Source: Pseudisothecium myosuroides (lineage: Eukaryota; Streptophyta; Bryopsida; Hypnales; Lembophyllaceae). Taken from it: 64,000 nucleotides of DNA. Shown here piece by piece: positions 48,723-60,731 of this stretch. The position numbers were made by a program, and so were the translations under genes. The stretch is taken from positions 3,822,501 to 3,886,500 of the forward strand of contig OX637289.1 in assembly GCA_951799445.1 (NCBI GenBank), in the 5' to 3' direction. A model generated the notes under the pieces. That model was not told where the DNA came from and did no database searches. It worked only from the letters and a program-made list of their open reading frames with translations. Each line of letters begins with the position of its first letter. The stretch's first letter is position 1.

Positions 48723-49377
48723 TTAACCCCTAAATGCCCAAGGCACCAAATTTTGGCGTCGACAAAACTTTGAAGTTAAATAAAACCTAACCAAGTCGCT
48801 ATTTTTAGTAATTTATATTTTTGAAAAATTCTTTTTTAAGTCTAGTTTTAGAGTCAAAGGTCCGATTTTGAAAATGATGGATTATGATTTTTCTATTCAA
48901 GGTTTTGTGCAAGGGTACCCATTGCAATCTTGACTTTATGTAGTGTTGAGGGCTCTTGGAAATGAGCCTCAAGTACATTAGATCTTGGAGAAAAATTCAT
49001 CTTAGAAATTCATTTAAAAAAATTGTAGAGTACATTTTGAGAAGCCGTAAATTGATTGAAGTTATGCATGTTAGGTCCTTTAACCTCATATTTTTTTGGT
49101 CACCAACTTTTTCGATTTAGCATGTGAAAAGAGGATTGAAAGACTTCAAGTCACTTTTGCATTTTTAACACCCTCATGTTCAAACATTATAATCTTTCAA
49201 TTCATAAGTGATTTTGTTATGTTTTCTTTTCTTAAGTGACCTCTAACATGTCTAGTTTGAATTGGTACAGTTAAAGTTCATAAAAGTTTGATACAACTTA
49301 TCAAAATGTTGGCTTTTTGTTCAATTTAGAAAAAATTCCTAGAAGTTGAAAAAAGGCCTTGGGCATTTAGGGGTTAA
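48723..49377 (+). mobile_element. TTAA-flanked element, family B copy 2
   Basis: 655 bp. Begins TTAA-CCCCTAAATGCCCAAGG and ends CCTTGGGCATTTAGGGG-TTAA, the cleanest inverted termini in the window (17 bp inside TTAA). Non-coding. Similar along its length to 21030-21673 in the opposite orientation. Confidence 0.85.
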
Positions 49378-50314
49378 AGAATTACCATGTTAAAGTCGGA
49401 TGCAATTGACTGATTGTAGACTCTTCATCACAATGCTCTAAAACATGCTTCCTACCTCATAGTCTTGTCATCAAATTGGACAATGTACCCACACAATTCT
49501 ATAGTTGGATTCTAAAGGTTGCGGTGCCCTTCAAAAAAAAGGCAAGAAAAAATTTCAACCTTTCATCAAGAAGAGCTACTCAAAAGTGAAACTTGTAATT
49601 GAAGAATTGAGATATAAAAGATCAATCTTATGGTACACATAGGAGCATGAAGGGACCAAAAATTAAAAGAGTGAGGACCCAAATATAAATAGATTATGAA
49701 TCCAACACCAAAAAGAGTACGTTGAATTTGAAAGAGTGAGACTGAGCAAACCACTCACTATTCCACTCACTATTCTATGTGTGAGAGGGTTCAAACAATG
49801 ATGATTAGAAAAGAGAGAGGTAAATGGCATCAAGTGTTGAAGCCACTTGGTGGAATAAAGATTTAAGAGGAATTGGAAAATCAACCGAAGGTTCTATTTG
49901 TGTTCAAAATAAATAAAAACACCTTTAAGTCATGCACCTTGAGCTTGTGGATGATTGCAAGAAATAACTTTCAATTTGGTTTTATTTCAAATTTTGAACA
50001 CTATAACGTATGACTTATGAACCCAAGGCCAAAACAAAAAATTTGTTTCTAGATGTCTTGATTGTAATCATGTCCCTTATTTATTTTTTAAAATTTTAAA
50101 GAAAAATTTACATTTAAAAGTCAATTTTGTTAATTTGTCAAGACTTTGATGTTTAGAGTTTTTTAATCTTATTGAATGGTTTAAATTAATGATTTTTTGT
50201 GCAAGAATTTTGATTCTTTGTGCAAGAGAGGCCTATTTGCATGAACGTGGAGGACACAAAATAATGTTTTTTAGATGGGATTATCCTTTGGTAGGAACAT
50301 GTTTGCCAACTATA
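49378..50314. other. no gene recognised
   Basis: AT-rich. Nothing recognisable beyond short random frames. Confidence 0.35.
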
Positions 50315-50322
50315 GAAATATG

Positions 50323-50887
50323 CTCGGGGGGGGTCACTTAGAGTGTCCATTAGAAAACACGTGCGAACAAAACTTTGGACCCCCTATATTATATCCTAAA
50401 ATTTAAATAAAATGAAATAAAAAAAATATGACTAGATTTTCCTACTTCAAAAGTTTATGTTTTGAATTATTGATATTTTTATTTGTTAATGATAATTAGT
50501 TACAAATTTTTGAAGTAATTAGATACACTGTACAACTGGAAAATAACTTTCATACCCCTATATTATATCTTAAAAAATTGTCTAAAAAATGAACAAAAAA
50601 TTCCTAAAAATAGCTCTCTATTGAAAGTTCATTTTGAGTTGAGTATTGATGCAATGGTCATCTAAATGTGATCTCTATAAATATTTGAGTTGAAAAACAT
50701 GCCGTTTTAGGCCATTTTCAACCTCTTGTACAAATCATTTCAACTATTATTTTAGTTTGAAATTTTGGCAATAGAAACCTATAGTCATTATTAAGCAACC
50801 CTCAAAATTTTAAGTTGAAATTATAATTCATTAGAAACCACTTGTTCGCACGTGGTTTGTAGTAAAATACTAGGTGCTCCCCCCGAG
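50323..50887. mobile_element. MITE with 8-9-bp target duplication (hAT- or MULE-like)
   Basis: 565 bp. Starts CTCGGGGGG and ends CCCCCCGAG, with imperfect inverted ends of about 55 bp (both include ACGTGCGAACAA). GAAATATG flanks both sides (50315-50322 and 50888-50895); including the following C gives a 9-bp match. Eight bases suggest hAT and nine suggest Mutator-like; the long termini favour the latter. Confidence 0.65.
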
Positions 50888-50924
50888 GAAATATGCCACA
50901 AAATTTCAGCTGAAAATCATTAAT

Positions 50925-51860
50925 TTAACCCCTAAAGGACCGTTGTCCCTTCGGGGGACAAATGGGATTTCGGGTAGGTACCTACAGGTTGAATTTTTGT
51001 CGTGATGTTTTTAAACTTTTATTGAAGATAGAAAAACTGATCGATAAGCTTTGTGGGAATATAATTTTTTCACAATCAATGCCTAGGAACAAAAGTTATG
51101 ACCAAATAAGCTCAAAACAGGGAACAGGGGGCAACTCGGGCAGCAAAAACAAATTTGCAAAAATTTGAATTTTTTTTTTAAATATTTTTTTCTTATAGAT
51201 TATATTTTTGTCTATCTAGAAAGCTTTGATTCATTTCATTTGAATTTGTTATGAGAAAGTTATGGACATTCTTGTTTTTTGGACAGTTAGAGCATCTTTT
51301 TGAAAAAAATAACTTGTAGGATTCATTTCTGAATGCAATTTTTCAATTTTTTTTTTTTTTTTTGCATGGTTTAGTTTACTTGCTAGAACAATCTCACCAT
51401 TGGGATTAGTGCATTTGAATTCCATCTAAAATATATGAATATTTTAGATTTTCCTCCTATTTTGTACCTACTTCTACTTAACAACTTTTTTAAGAATGAT
51501 AATTAAGTTTTTTTGAATTTTATTTTTCCTAGACTTTCAACTCAATTCTCCACTATAAAGATTTAAAGCTCAAAACTCTGTAGTACAAAAATTTTAAGTT
51601 AAAAGTGTTTAAAGTAAAAAAATCTAGTCCTGTAATGTGTTGAAAAACTTATTTTTTTCACTTTAAATGCAAATATCTTGCAATCTGTGTGGTCAAAAAT
51701 TCTAAAAAAAATTCCAAACATTCTTGTACTAGTTAGGTGTAAGATCCTATGGTTAGATGTGCAAAAAAAACATTTTTCAAATTTGTTAACTCTTTGCGAT
51801 AGAAGTGGCAGTTTTAAGTGTTTTTTGGCAGAAAAAAGGCCTTGGGCCTTTAGGGGTTAA
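50925..51860 (+). mobile_element. TTAA-flanked element, family A copy 7
   Basis: 936 bp, with TTAA-CCCCTAAAGG and CCTTTAGGGG-TTAA. It combines the GTCCCTTCGGGGGAC left subterminal palindrome (shared with 11651 and 14402) with the usual right end. It is a good reference copy for the family. Confidence 0.8.
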
Positions 51861-53321
51861 ACCACTCATTAGTATAAAAAAATCCTAAATGTCAAAGTGT
51901 GACAAATTAATAAAATTGAATTTTAAATATAAAGTTATTTTATCAATTTTTTGAAAAGTGAAGGATATAATTACAATCAAGAGATCTAGACCCAAATTTT
52001 TTGTTTTGACATTGGGTTCATAATTCAAAAGTTTTAGTGTTCAAAATTCAAAATGTAATCAAACTAGAAAGTGTTTTTTACAATCACCCTTGTCCAAAGA
52101 GGAATTGTATAACCAAACAATGGTCTTCTTTGACTTAAAAAATCTCACCATAACCCGTTCATGCCATGTACCATTCACTTGTCCAACAAAGAATTGCACC
52201 AACAACAAGTAGACAAAAAAGGCTTAAAAAATGATACCAAAACACGATGAGGCCACGTGGCCAAAAATTCTCCAAGGAAGGATTGTACCAAACAACAATC
52301 TCCAAAAAGATCCTTACACCTTTCAAGCTACGTAACCTAAACTTCTCTAAAGAAAAATTGCACCAATAAATGGCAATTTCAAAAAAGGACCTAAACCTTT
52401 CAGGTTGCGTGGCCTAAACTTTTCCAAAGAGGCATTACACCAACAACTAGCACTCACAATTGACTCCAAAAAAAGGTTATAAAAACTTTAAGGCCGTATG
52501 GCTTGAAAATTTGAGCATTGACTTAAAACTAAATTACCAGCATTAATTTTGTATGCACACTATTTTCCATACATTTCATTATGTTAATCTTCTAACCAAA
52601 AATAATTTGCAGGGGAAATATTCTAATCTCCAAAATATTAATTGAGTTGATGTCAACAATTTTAGATCCACTAATTGAGTCTCGCAAGAAGAAATTCTAC
52701 GTATTATATTACAACACCTACAATGAAGGACCTTGGTAATAATGCACTTGAAGATACATTTGACCAATTAGTACCACTCATCAATCTTATGCAATCCCAT
52801 GAGGCCACAAACCAAGCCTACAAACATGAAATGATGTAATTCTTCCCTTGCAAAAAACTTGCAACTATTGAAGATGCTCCCTACGCTAGAAGATTCACAA
52901 TTGAAGACCAAGATAGTTAATTGTAGTCAAAGTTTAAAAAAATCAAGCCATATCATCCGTCAAGTGTCAATTAGCAAAGGTAGGAATTTACCATTTTGTG
53001 TTTCTATTAATATAATCCATCAATATCGTTGCAATACAAAAATAGGGATGGCATATATATAGGATGAAAAAAAATTGTTCTTACACCCAAAATTGTTTAT
53101 GAGAATATACTTTCAGTTTTTTTTTTTTAATAATTCAAAAGCCCAAATATAAATCTCTTAAAAGACAACCATATATATAATTGAATATAATTTTTTTTAA
53201 TATTTATATCTCTATATTATATTCATATAAATTTATATATCTTATATTTTTATTCATATTAATATTGATGCATGTATTTATATACATATTAATTTATAGA
53301 AATTCCTAAACTCTAATAAAC
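51861..53321. other. no gene recognised
   Basis: AT-rich. Between about 52120 and 52500 a loosely repeated theme recurs (CCAAAGAGGAATTGTACCAAC, CTTTCAGGCTACGTGGCC) roughly every 60-70 bp, so an old tandem repeat is possible. No coding signal. Confidence 0.35.
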
Positions 53322-54248
53322 TTAACCCTTAAATGCCCAAACATTGTTTTTGGCAATATAGCAATTTTGGGTAGCTCACTACAAAAGGATTTTTTTTTCC
53401 TTGAAATTTTCTTACAACATATGCCCAAATAGTAGCGTTAAGGCTCAACAATTTTCATAACTTTTGACTACATAGTAAATGTTATTGTATGATATGTAAT
53501 TTTTCGTGTTCAATGGGCAAACTAGGGAGTTAAAAAAATTCCTTAGAAATCACCTTTTTTTTAAATAATAAAAATTTGGAATTGATTTTATAGATTTATA
53601 TGTAAATGGAAAGCTTTGAATTGGTATTTTGATTAATGAGATGAAAGTTATGAGGAATTTTAGTTTTGAGGGGAGTTATGAAATCTCTACTCTAAAATAA
53701 ACTTGAAGTCCTTTATTAAACTCAATTTTCAATATTTTTGGGAATAATAAAAACATTGGGTGTAGATTGTTTATTAAAACATTACAACATTTTTCAATTC
53801 CATAACTAAATTCTTGACAATTTAGTATTTTGAATCATTATCTACTTCTTTCTACTTACTATTTGTTTCATGTATGTTGTATAATTCCAAATGATTTGAA
53901 AATTTTCAAGTATGTATCCAACTTGCCTTGAAGAATGAATACAAAGAATAACCACCATTTTGGACATTTTTTTAATATAAATGTGACCTTGTGAAGGGCA
54001 GCTACCCATTTTTTTGCAGGGACAGAAAATGATTTTTATCAATTCAAACACTAATATCTTGCAATCCACAAGGTGGAAATTTTTGAAATTTTTTTCACAT
54101 CTTTTCAAACCAGTTTAATACAAGATCCTATGGTTACATGTGTTCAAGAATGTTTTTAAACAAAAAATTTGATACTTGCATTAGAAATGGCAGTTTTGGA
54201 GCTTTTTGGTGAAAATGCATAGTCAAATACATTTACAACAGGGATTAA
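53322..54248 (+). mobile_element. TTAA-flanked element, family A copy 8 (old)
   Basis: Begins TTAA-CCCTTAAATGCCC. Its last blocks (ACAAGATCCTATGGTTA, GAAATGGCAGTTTT) match the family A 3' region. The right terminus is worn down to AGGGAT-TAA. The length of about 927 bp fits the family. Confidence 0.5.
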
Positions 54249-54433
54249 TTTTTGGGCATTTGCAATATTCTGATATTATTTTGAAAATCACCACTCTACA
54301 AGCATCTTTCAATGTCTCTCTTCTGTGGTTGGGTGGAGAGAATTCAGAGGATGGTGTTCGATTCAATTGGAACCTCTACGGATCATATATTCGGAATACG
54401 GCTTGACCGCTACTAAAGGCCCAAGTGCTCACT

Positions 54434-54682
54434 CATTAGAAGAAAAATGGACCCTCGGGAGGTCTGTGAGTTTCCGAACAGCAGGGAACGCTGGCCGGAT
54501 AAACAGAAAAAAAAATTGAATTTTTTTTTTTTTTTTTTTTTGAACAGCCAACGGGGGGCCTATTTAGTGCAATAAAATAATTTAAAAAATATTAAAATAA
54601 TATTAATATTAAAATAAATACAGAATTTCAAAATTCTCAAATCTGATGGGGCCAAAATTTTCCTCGTCAACTTGAATCATTA

Positions 54683-54740
<58 letters not shown>

Positions 54741-54923
54741 TTATTATATTTTTTAAATTTTTAAATTTTTTTTTAAATTTTTATTTATTGTGGCCACTAT
54801 TCATCATTGATGATGAATAGTGGCCATTGTTCCCCAAAGGGGCTGTGAGTTCCATTGCGGGGAACTCACAGCCCCTTTGCAAAAGGGAAGGAGCCCTTCT
54901 GAGGGCCCATTTTTCTTCTAATG
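54434..54923. mobile_element. MITE with internal palindromes and an ATT microsatellite
   Basis: Termini CATTAGAAGAAAAATGG and CCATTTTTCTTCTAATG are perfect complements for 17 bp and nearly so for about 29. Inside are a (ATT)n tract of about 60 bp (54680-54740), a perfect 36-bp palindrome (54791-54826) and a hairpin with 19-bp perfect arms (54835-54853 with 54861-54879). It is a looser relative of the 15625 MITE. Confidence 0.75.
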
Positions 54924-55474
54924 ATTACGCATGAAGTAGTGGTGAATTATTAATATAGAACTTGTAGTTGCATTTGTCTTCATCATGTTCACGGTTCATA
55001 AACTACAGTAGTAAGGTAGCAGCACCCATAACCATCAAAATAAGGGTTTTGAATGTAATTATTATTAATAAACATCCAACAAATTATAGGATCCTACTAG
55101 CAAGAGAAAAATAATGCTTCTACATTTTTGAATGTATTATTTGGATACTGTGAGAATAAGTGTAGTACATCGTTGTAATCACATCTATTCACTTCTACAA
55201 TTTTTTAAAGATTTTAGAGGTGATGGTTATGGGTACAGTGATGGTTATGGGTGCGGCTACCTTAGATATTTGCCTTTCATTGGTTAGTACCTAGTTCTAG
55301 TTGAAAAGTTCCTAAACCATCCTCGCTACCTGTTAGTAGACTTTTTGAGGATGATTTCTAGCTTGTTTCCATTCACAAATTTAGATTCAAGTCAACAATA
55401 TATCTGTCTCTTTCTCGATCTTGCAATTGGGGATTGTTCTAGCCATTCTTGTAACCTATTTTTGAAATGAGTAA
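54924..55474. other. no gene recognised
   Basis: Intergenic. A GTGATGGTTATGGGT repeat (55224 and 55240) is the only internal structure noted. Confidence 0.35.
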
Positions 55475-55670
55475 ATGGACAATTTCATTAAAATGGTGAT
55501 ATTTTTTTTTGAAATGGCAAGAAAACAATTCAAAACATCCGTTCTAAATCCATACCTGTCTTAGATGGTTCAGAATGGCCATTCTGAAATCTATATCTGT
55601 CCTAGATGGTGAAAATGACACACTGTCAAAGTGGCACTTGGAATACTGCCATTTTAATGAAATTGCCCAT
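55475..55670. mobile_element. MITE with TTTCATTAAAATGG termini
   Basis: ATGGACAATTTCATTAAAATGG at 55475-55496 (broken here only for reference) pairs with 55649-55670 at 21 of 22 positions. Inside, a TCCATACCTGTCTTAGATGG-type block is repeated directly. A shorter relative may be 57389-57510, whose ends are ACGTCAACTTCGTTAA-like. Confidence 0.65.
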
Positions 55671-58614
55671 GTAATGGGCATAGTGAGTCGTTTGTCGTTC
55701 TCTTAGACAGATTCATGGAGTGTGTTTTCCTCTTGTGCATGTGTGAGTGAATTGGTGCTGACAGCAATATCAATATCAAGTACCAATGTACAGTTGTTGT
55801 AATCTGACGAATATAAAGGGTAGCAGTATGGAGCAGTGGGTTTTTTTTCATTCTGACAGTGCACCATGCAAGAAATGGAAGATGTTCCCTCCAGATATAG
55901 TCCACTGTGTCCGTGCCACAACATTGGAGTCTGGCCTCATGAGGCCTAAAAAAAACCCTGGTATGGAGGATCAAAAGAGGCTTTAATGCATTGCTAAGAA
56001 TCTGCTAGATGTCTGTTCAGTAGTTTCAATCATTGGCTTATGCTAAGTGTAGATTTGGAGGAGCTCACTCCACCGACCTTGGCCTGGGTGGATTATGTAA
56101 TTAACTGCTAGAAAATATTCAATGACAGTTTTTTTGAGCCAATTTTATGATCGTGCAGGTATCTGTTGCTGCGAGCATTTGCTTCATTGGTCCAACTCTT
56201 TTTCTTCAAGAACTTTGAATCAACTACAGAATTTGTTTGAAATTACCAATCGTGTGCATAAAGTCTGATGTCTGGCACTGAGTCAGCCTTTTTGTGGACT
56301 ACAAGTTAATTTGGTTGACATACACATAGTCCGGTATTCAAGTTTCATCACAAGAAGCTAATGCATAAGGTATTTGGACTGATCCACTTTCACTATACAT
56401 GGCCTTAATATACTCATATCGTGTCGTTGCCTGCCATCAGTCTGTTGGAATGTGCCAGGCTTGAGCTTCAGCCGCAGGATTCTCCAGGGTATCCATGGTT
56501 TCAAGTGCAATGGTAGGAGTAATTAGAAGTATTTTTAGAAATCTGCAACTTCTGAGTTCTTGAAGTGAGCAGAGTTCTTAAAGCGCTGCTCACTTCAAGA
56601 ACTAATACATCACACATCCGCTGTTGTAGTCTTCGGTTTAGGATTTCGAAAACGTGGTAGCATATATACTGTTTCTAGGGAGGGGCCAGTGATGAGTGTA
56701 TATTTTTGTTGCTCGCCAATAATATCGGGTTAAGCTTCTGTCTAAGGATATTGCTCGGAGGAAGCAATCACTATGGGGCAAAGGGTTAGGCCATTCTGGG
56801 TGCAAAAGGACAGCCATAGCCCTCTGAGTAACTTGGTGCATCTTGCTTCTGGCTTGGCATGTTCTAGACACTTCCGCAACCTGAAGAAAATAAATTCTTA
56901 CTCCGTATTGAGTAATGAGCAGATGGTAATGAGTCAACCTCATGTATCATTGCTTCTTGCAGATAGACCTGAGTCACCAACTGCATCCTCCAGAAAAGTC
57001 GTTTAGGCTGCAACTAACCCGAATTGAGATGAAGTAGATTAAAGATTGTTTTGTAACAGTCTGAGTCAGGTTAGGTAGATGGGATTGCATGAGCAGTGCC
57101 GAAGCTTGGAATGCTAAATTGTGGTATAAGCACTTGATTACAAGAAATTCTAAGTGTCAATTCGTTTATGCTCGATTCCGCACGGTTTGGCACACAGGTC
57201 TGGCTTCGTACGAAATGAACATGTTCAGTACATCTAGCGCGTCCTTGCTAAATGACGTGCTGGCTTATTGTGCTAGATATTATTTTCCAGACCTAAATTG
57301 ACGTGAAATTTCCATGAGCGTGTTTGTATATTGATGACCCACATTTTATCCGACTTGTTCAAGTTGCTAATACAGAGTGTTCACAGTCGAAACGTCAACT
57401 TCGTTAAAGATCTAACATCTAGGACAGCTATGGATTTATATTTTAGGGCAGGTATTCTGCAAGGTGACAAAATAATTGAATACTGTCAATTAAATGAAAT
57501 TGACGTTTGGACCTTAATGTGAAAGTGGTAAAAGTGGCAAAATTTCGAGAGATTGACACTTTTCAGGCCTTCATTTAACAAATTGATCCACAATCCTCAA
57601 TCACTACCTGCTCAACCATCATTGGTCAGCCTTGGGGTACTTTAAGGACATTTCAATTTTTCAAGCTTCAGATTTATAATTTTTTCTTCTTGATACAAGT
57701 GAAAAAGCTATATTCACAGCAAATGAAAAATTCCTAAGGTAGAAGGCTTAGGAATCGCTCATGTAAGGAGAAAAACACATCCGATGAATGACCAGTGTGC
57801 CCAAACCTATCCAATTTTGGGGGGGTATATAGAAAAATGGAAAACAATTGAAGCCTTTTTTTTGGTAATTTTTTGAGTGGTATTGAATAAACTGCAATTT
57901 TCCAATGAGGCCGGCTTGTAGGACTCTATTGTTACTCATAGACTACATCAATCATGAATTGGACTATACCTTAGAATGCAACGGATAAGTCTAGAAATTG
58001 ATTTACAAGAGGCTTAGCATGTTAATGAGAGATTTGGAAAGCATATAAGGTAAAACTACCCAATTCCGTCAGTGATTCAAATCCGTGGTCTACAGCTTTG
58101 TCCCAATTCCATCAGAAAAACATGCAAATCCGCTTCAGATTCTGACAACAGTAGTTTATTAATGCTACTAAAAGACAACGTGTCAATTAATGATTGGTGG
58201 ATCTTCAAGTGCTATTAGATACATTGGAAAGCGGTATTGAGTTGTAAGAGGACGTTTATGAATCCAGTCTAGTGGCAATTGTGCAATTTCACTTTAGAAA
58301 TTCACAGAAATTACAATTTTTATCAAAAAATTATAATTCCACTTGGGTTTGACTCCTGAAACAAAAGCATACCTTTGAAAAATATGTGTCTTTCCTAGAG
58401 TTGGCCCCAATATAGTTAGATTGCGATTCAGGTTGGTAATGGGTGGTTCTACTTTAGAGGGTGCCAAAAAAAGAACACAACACATGTTTCCCGTGCCTAA
58501 GTAAAAAAAGCATGACAACTCACCACCTTCCCCATACTTAATTTAATTTACTACCATCATTTGTAATAATGTTTTCATGACATAACATTCAGTAGCAGTC
58601 ACTAGCTCTGCCCT
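55671..58614. other. no gene recognised
   Basis: Several open frames of 60-100 codons occur but show no family motif, codon bias or splice pattern. A perfect 18-bp inverted repeat lies at 56555-56603 and a possible MITE at 57389-57510. Confidence 0.3.
56555..56603. repeat. 18-bp perfect inverted repeat
   Basis: AGTTCTTGAAGTGAGCAG at 56555-56572 is exactly complementary to 56586-56603, with a 13-bp loop. Confidence 0.85.
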
Positions 58615-58695
58615 CCCTCGTACGAAATGGTGTGGAATATACCACACCATTTCATTCGAGGGATGAAATGGTGCGGTATATTCCGCACCATATCA
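58615..58695. repeat. two adjacent related palindromes
   Basis: Arms 58615-58635 and 58642-58662 are complementary except at three positions. Immediately after, ATGGTGCGG and CCGCACCAT (about 58668-58690) form a second hairpin around TATA. Both contain an AAATGGTGYGG core. Confidence 0.75.
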
Positions 58696-58924
58696 GTAAT
58701 TACTGATTTCGTGCAGACAGTTGTCGATATTTGTCAGAACTGAACTTTGAGCCCGCACTACGACTGTATACTGAAGTAGTGGAAAATAAAAAAATTCCAA
58801 ATAAAACTGAATACAAAACAATAGGAACTTTAAACAAAATGCTAATGGATTCATTGAGAGTATTGAATTCTATGTTATTGTAGAATTACCTCACTTTGAA
58901 TTTGGAACCCATTTATGCATTGTG

Positions 58925-59559
58925 CTTTTGAAGTGAGAAGACAACTCTTTATATGCACATGGAGTTTTAGGAGGTAGAGCAATCTATGTGGGATAAATAA
59001 AATAGAATTTGTAGGTTTTCATGCACTCATAGTTAAGTAAAAAACAAATAATTGTGTTAAAAGTAGAATTTCAGACCTTGTTTAGGCATAGTAAAATAAC
59101 TTTTAAAAAAAAACTTTGAATTAAAAAACGTTGGTAAATGAAGATAAGTTTCACCTCCGAAAATCCGTTTGGGATTTTGACTCTCCAGTCAAAAGTTATA
59201 AATAAATTTTGGAGAGGATTTTTAATGGACATTTTCTACAAAGTCATTTAAAAATCCATTCCAACCCCTCTCCAAAATTTATTTATAACTTTTGATTGGA
59301 GAGTCAAAATTGCAAACGGATTTTTGGAGGTGAAACTTATCTTCATTTACCAACCTTTTCTAATTCAAAGTTTTTTGAAAAAAGTTATTTTACTATGCCT
59401 AAACGAGGTCTGAAATTCTACTTTTAACACAATTCTTTGTTTTTTACTTAACTATGAGTGCATGAGAACCTACAAATTCTAATTTATTTATTCCACATGG
59501 ATTGCTCTACCTCCTAAAATTCCATGTGCATATATAGAGTTATCTTTCACTTCGAAACC
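58925..59559. mobile_element. large foldback element, about 305-bp arms
   Basis: 58925-59229 and 59255-59559 are inverted copies, differing at scattered sites and small indels, around a 25-bp loop. No coding capacity and no target duplication were found. This is a foldback-type element or an inverted duplication able to give a long hairpin RNA. Confidence 0.85.
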
Positions 59560-59660
59560 CAAAATAAGTTATTGATTGCAAGTATTAACAAGGCATTAGT
59601 GTACTACTCATTGGATACTTTGCCAACATTTTTCACTACAATATTTGATGATTTGTATGT

Positions 59661-59993
59661 CTAAGGTAGGAGGTCCTATAATGGAGCGTTTAAGGGCTGG
59701 AACTAAATTTTGAGGAGGTGAAATATCTTGAAATTTTTTTCAGTCAATTTTCCTTGAAAAACAGATTGAACTGACATCTAACCCAAGTCGTTTCATATTT
59801 TTTTATGCTTTTTTGAATTAGTTAAAAAATTTTGAAGTTAAAATGGCATAGGGCTCTAAAATGGTACCCTAGCTAAAATGTACACAGTCTGTACATTAAT
59901 GGAGGCTATGAAAAAATAACATGTACAAACAGTTTACATTTAAGTTAGGGCTCCATTTTAGAGCCCGCTCCATTTAAGGACCTCCTACCTTAG
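59661..59993. mobile_element. MITE, CTAAGGTAGGAGGTCC family, with internal hairpin
   Basis: 333 bp with 16-bp perfect termini (CTAAGGTAGGAGGTCC and complement). If the TA inside each terminus is the duplicated target, this would be a Tc1/mariner-type MITE. An internal hairpin (GGGCTCTAAAATGG with CCATTTTAGAGCCC) corresponds to the one at 8047-8161. Confidence 0.75.
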
Positions 59994-60353
59994 TCCTAAA
60001 ATTAAGAAAAGAAAATGGAACATACCATAATGTACTGTCACTATCCCGGTACCGAAGCTTACAATAATTACGTGGGGATGAAAGTCGTGGATGAGGACTT
60101 CAGAGAGGAAAAGGCAGCCTCTCTGAAGGGTACTGAATGTTATGGAGTCAGAAAATGCACATGCTTGTAGCTTCTAATGACTGCTAAATAAATGGTCCTG
60201 AAACCATGCACTTGCAATCAATTTTATTCACCTCTAAAAATCAATTCGTTTTGGAGAACTATCTGCACTGTTTTTGCACCATTCCTACGGGCAATTGAAA
60301 ATGCCCACACTATTTCAGTGCCTCCTCCTATACCTTAGGTTTGAGAACTTCAG
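59994..60353. other. no gene recognised
   Basis: Intergenic. Nothing recognisable was seen. Confidence 0.35.
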
Positions 60354-60583
60354 TTAACCCTGTAAGGACGCGGGGGGTGACCCTGGAAATCATGCATTGT
60401 ATAACCGTGAGAGTCATTGGAATAAAAAAATCCAAAAGTACTCATTGGAAGTCAAGCTACTGTAGATGTTCTCCACTTTCCACAAAAAACTCCAAGGATG
60501 AATAATTGTAGTTCTGTCCTACATTAGAGAATCCCTTGTCATTCATCGGACACTTATGGTCCGCGGCGTCCTTACTGGGTTAA
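60354..60583. mobile_element. TTAA-flanked short element, family C-like
   Basis: 230 bp. Begins TTAA-CCCTGTAAGGACGCGG and ends CCGCGGCGTCCTTACTGGG-TTAA, giving termini of about 19 bp with a few mismatches. GTAAGGACGC resembles the TAAAGGAC start of family A. Non-coding. Confidence 0.75.
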
Positions 60584-60731
60584 GGCTCCAATTTTACTAG
60601 GGTGACACAAAACTACTCTATTTCCTCGAAAACCCAGCCTTTGGTGTGCCGGTCAATATCGTAAAATTATGGGGTTTAGATATTCATTCGAAACAATTAA
60701 CCACCAGTAGAATTAATTAACAATCCTTTAC

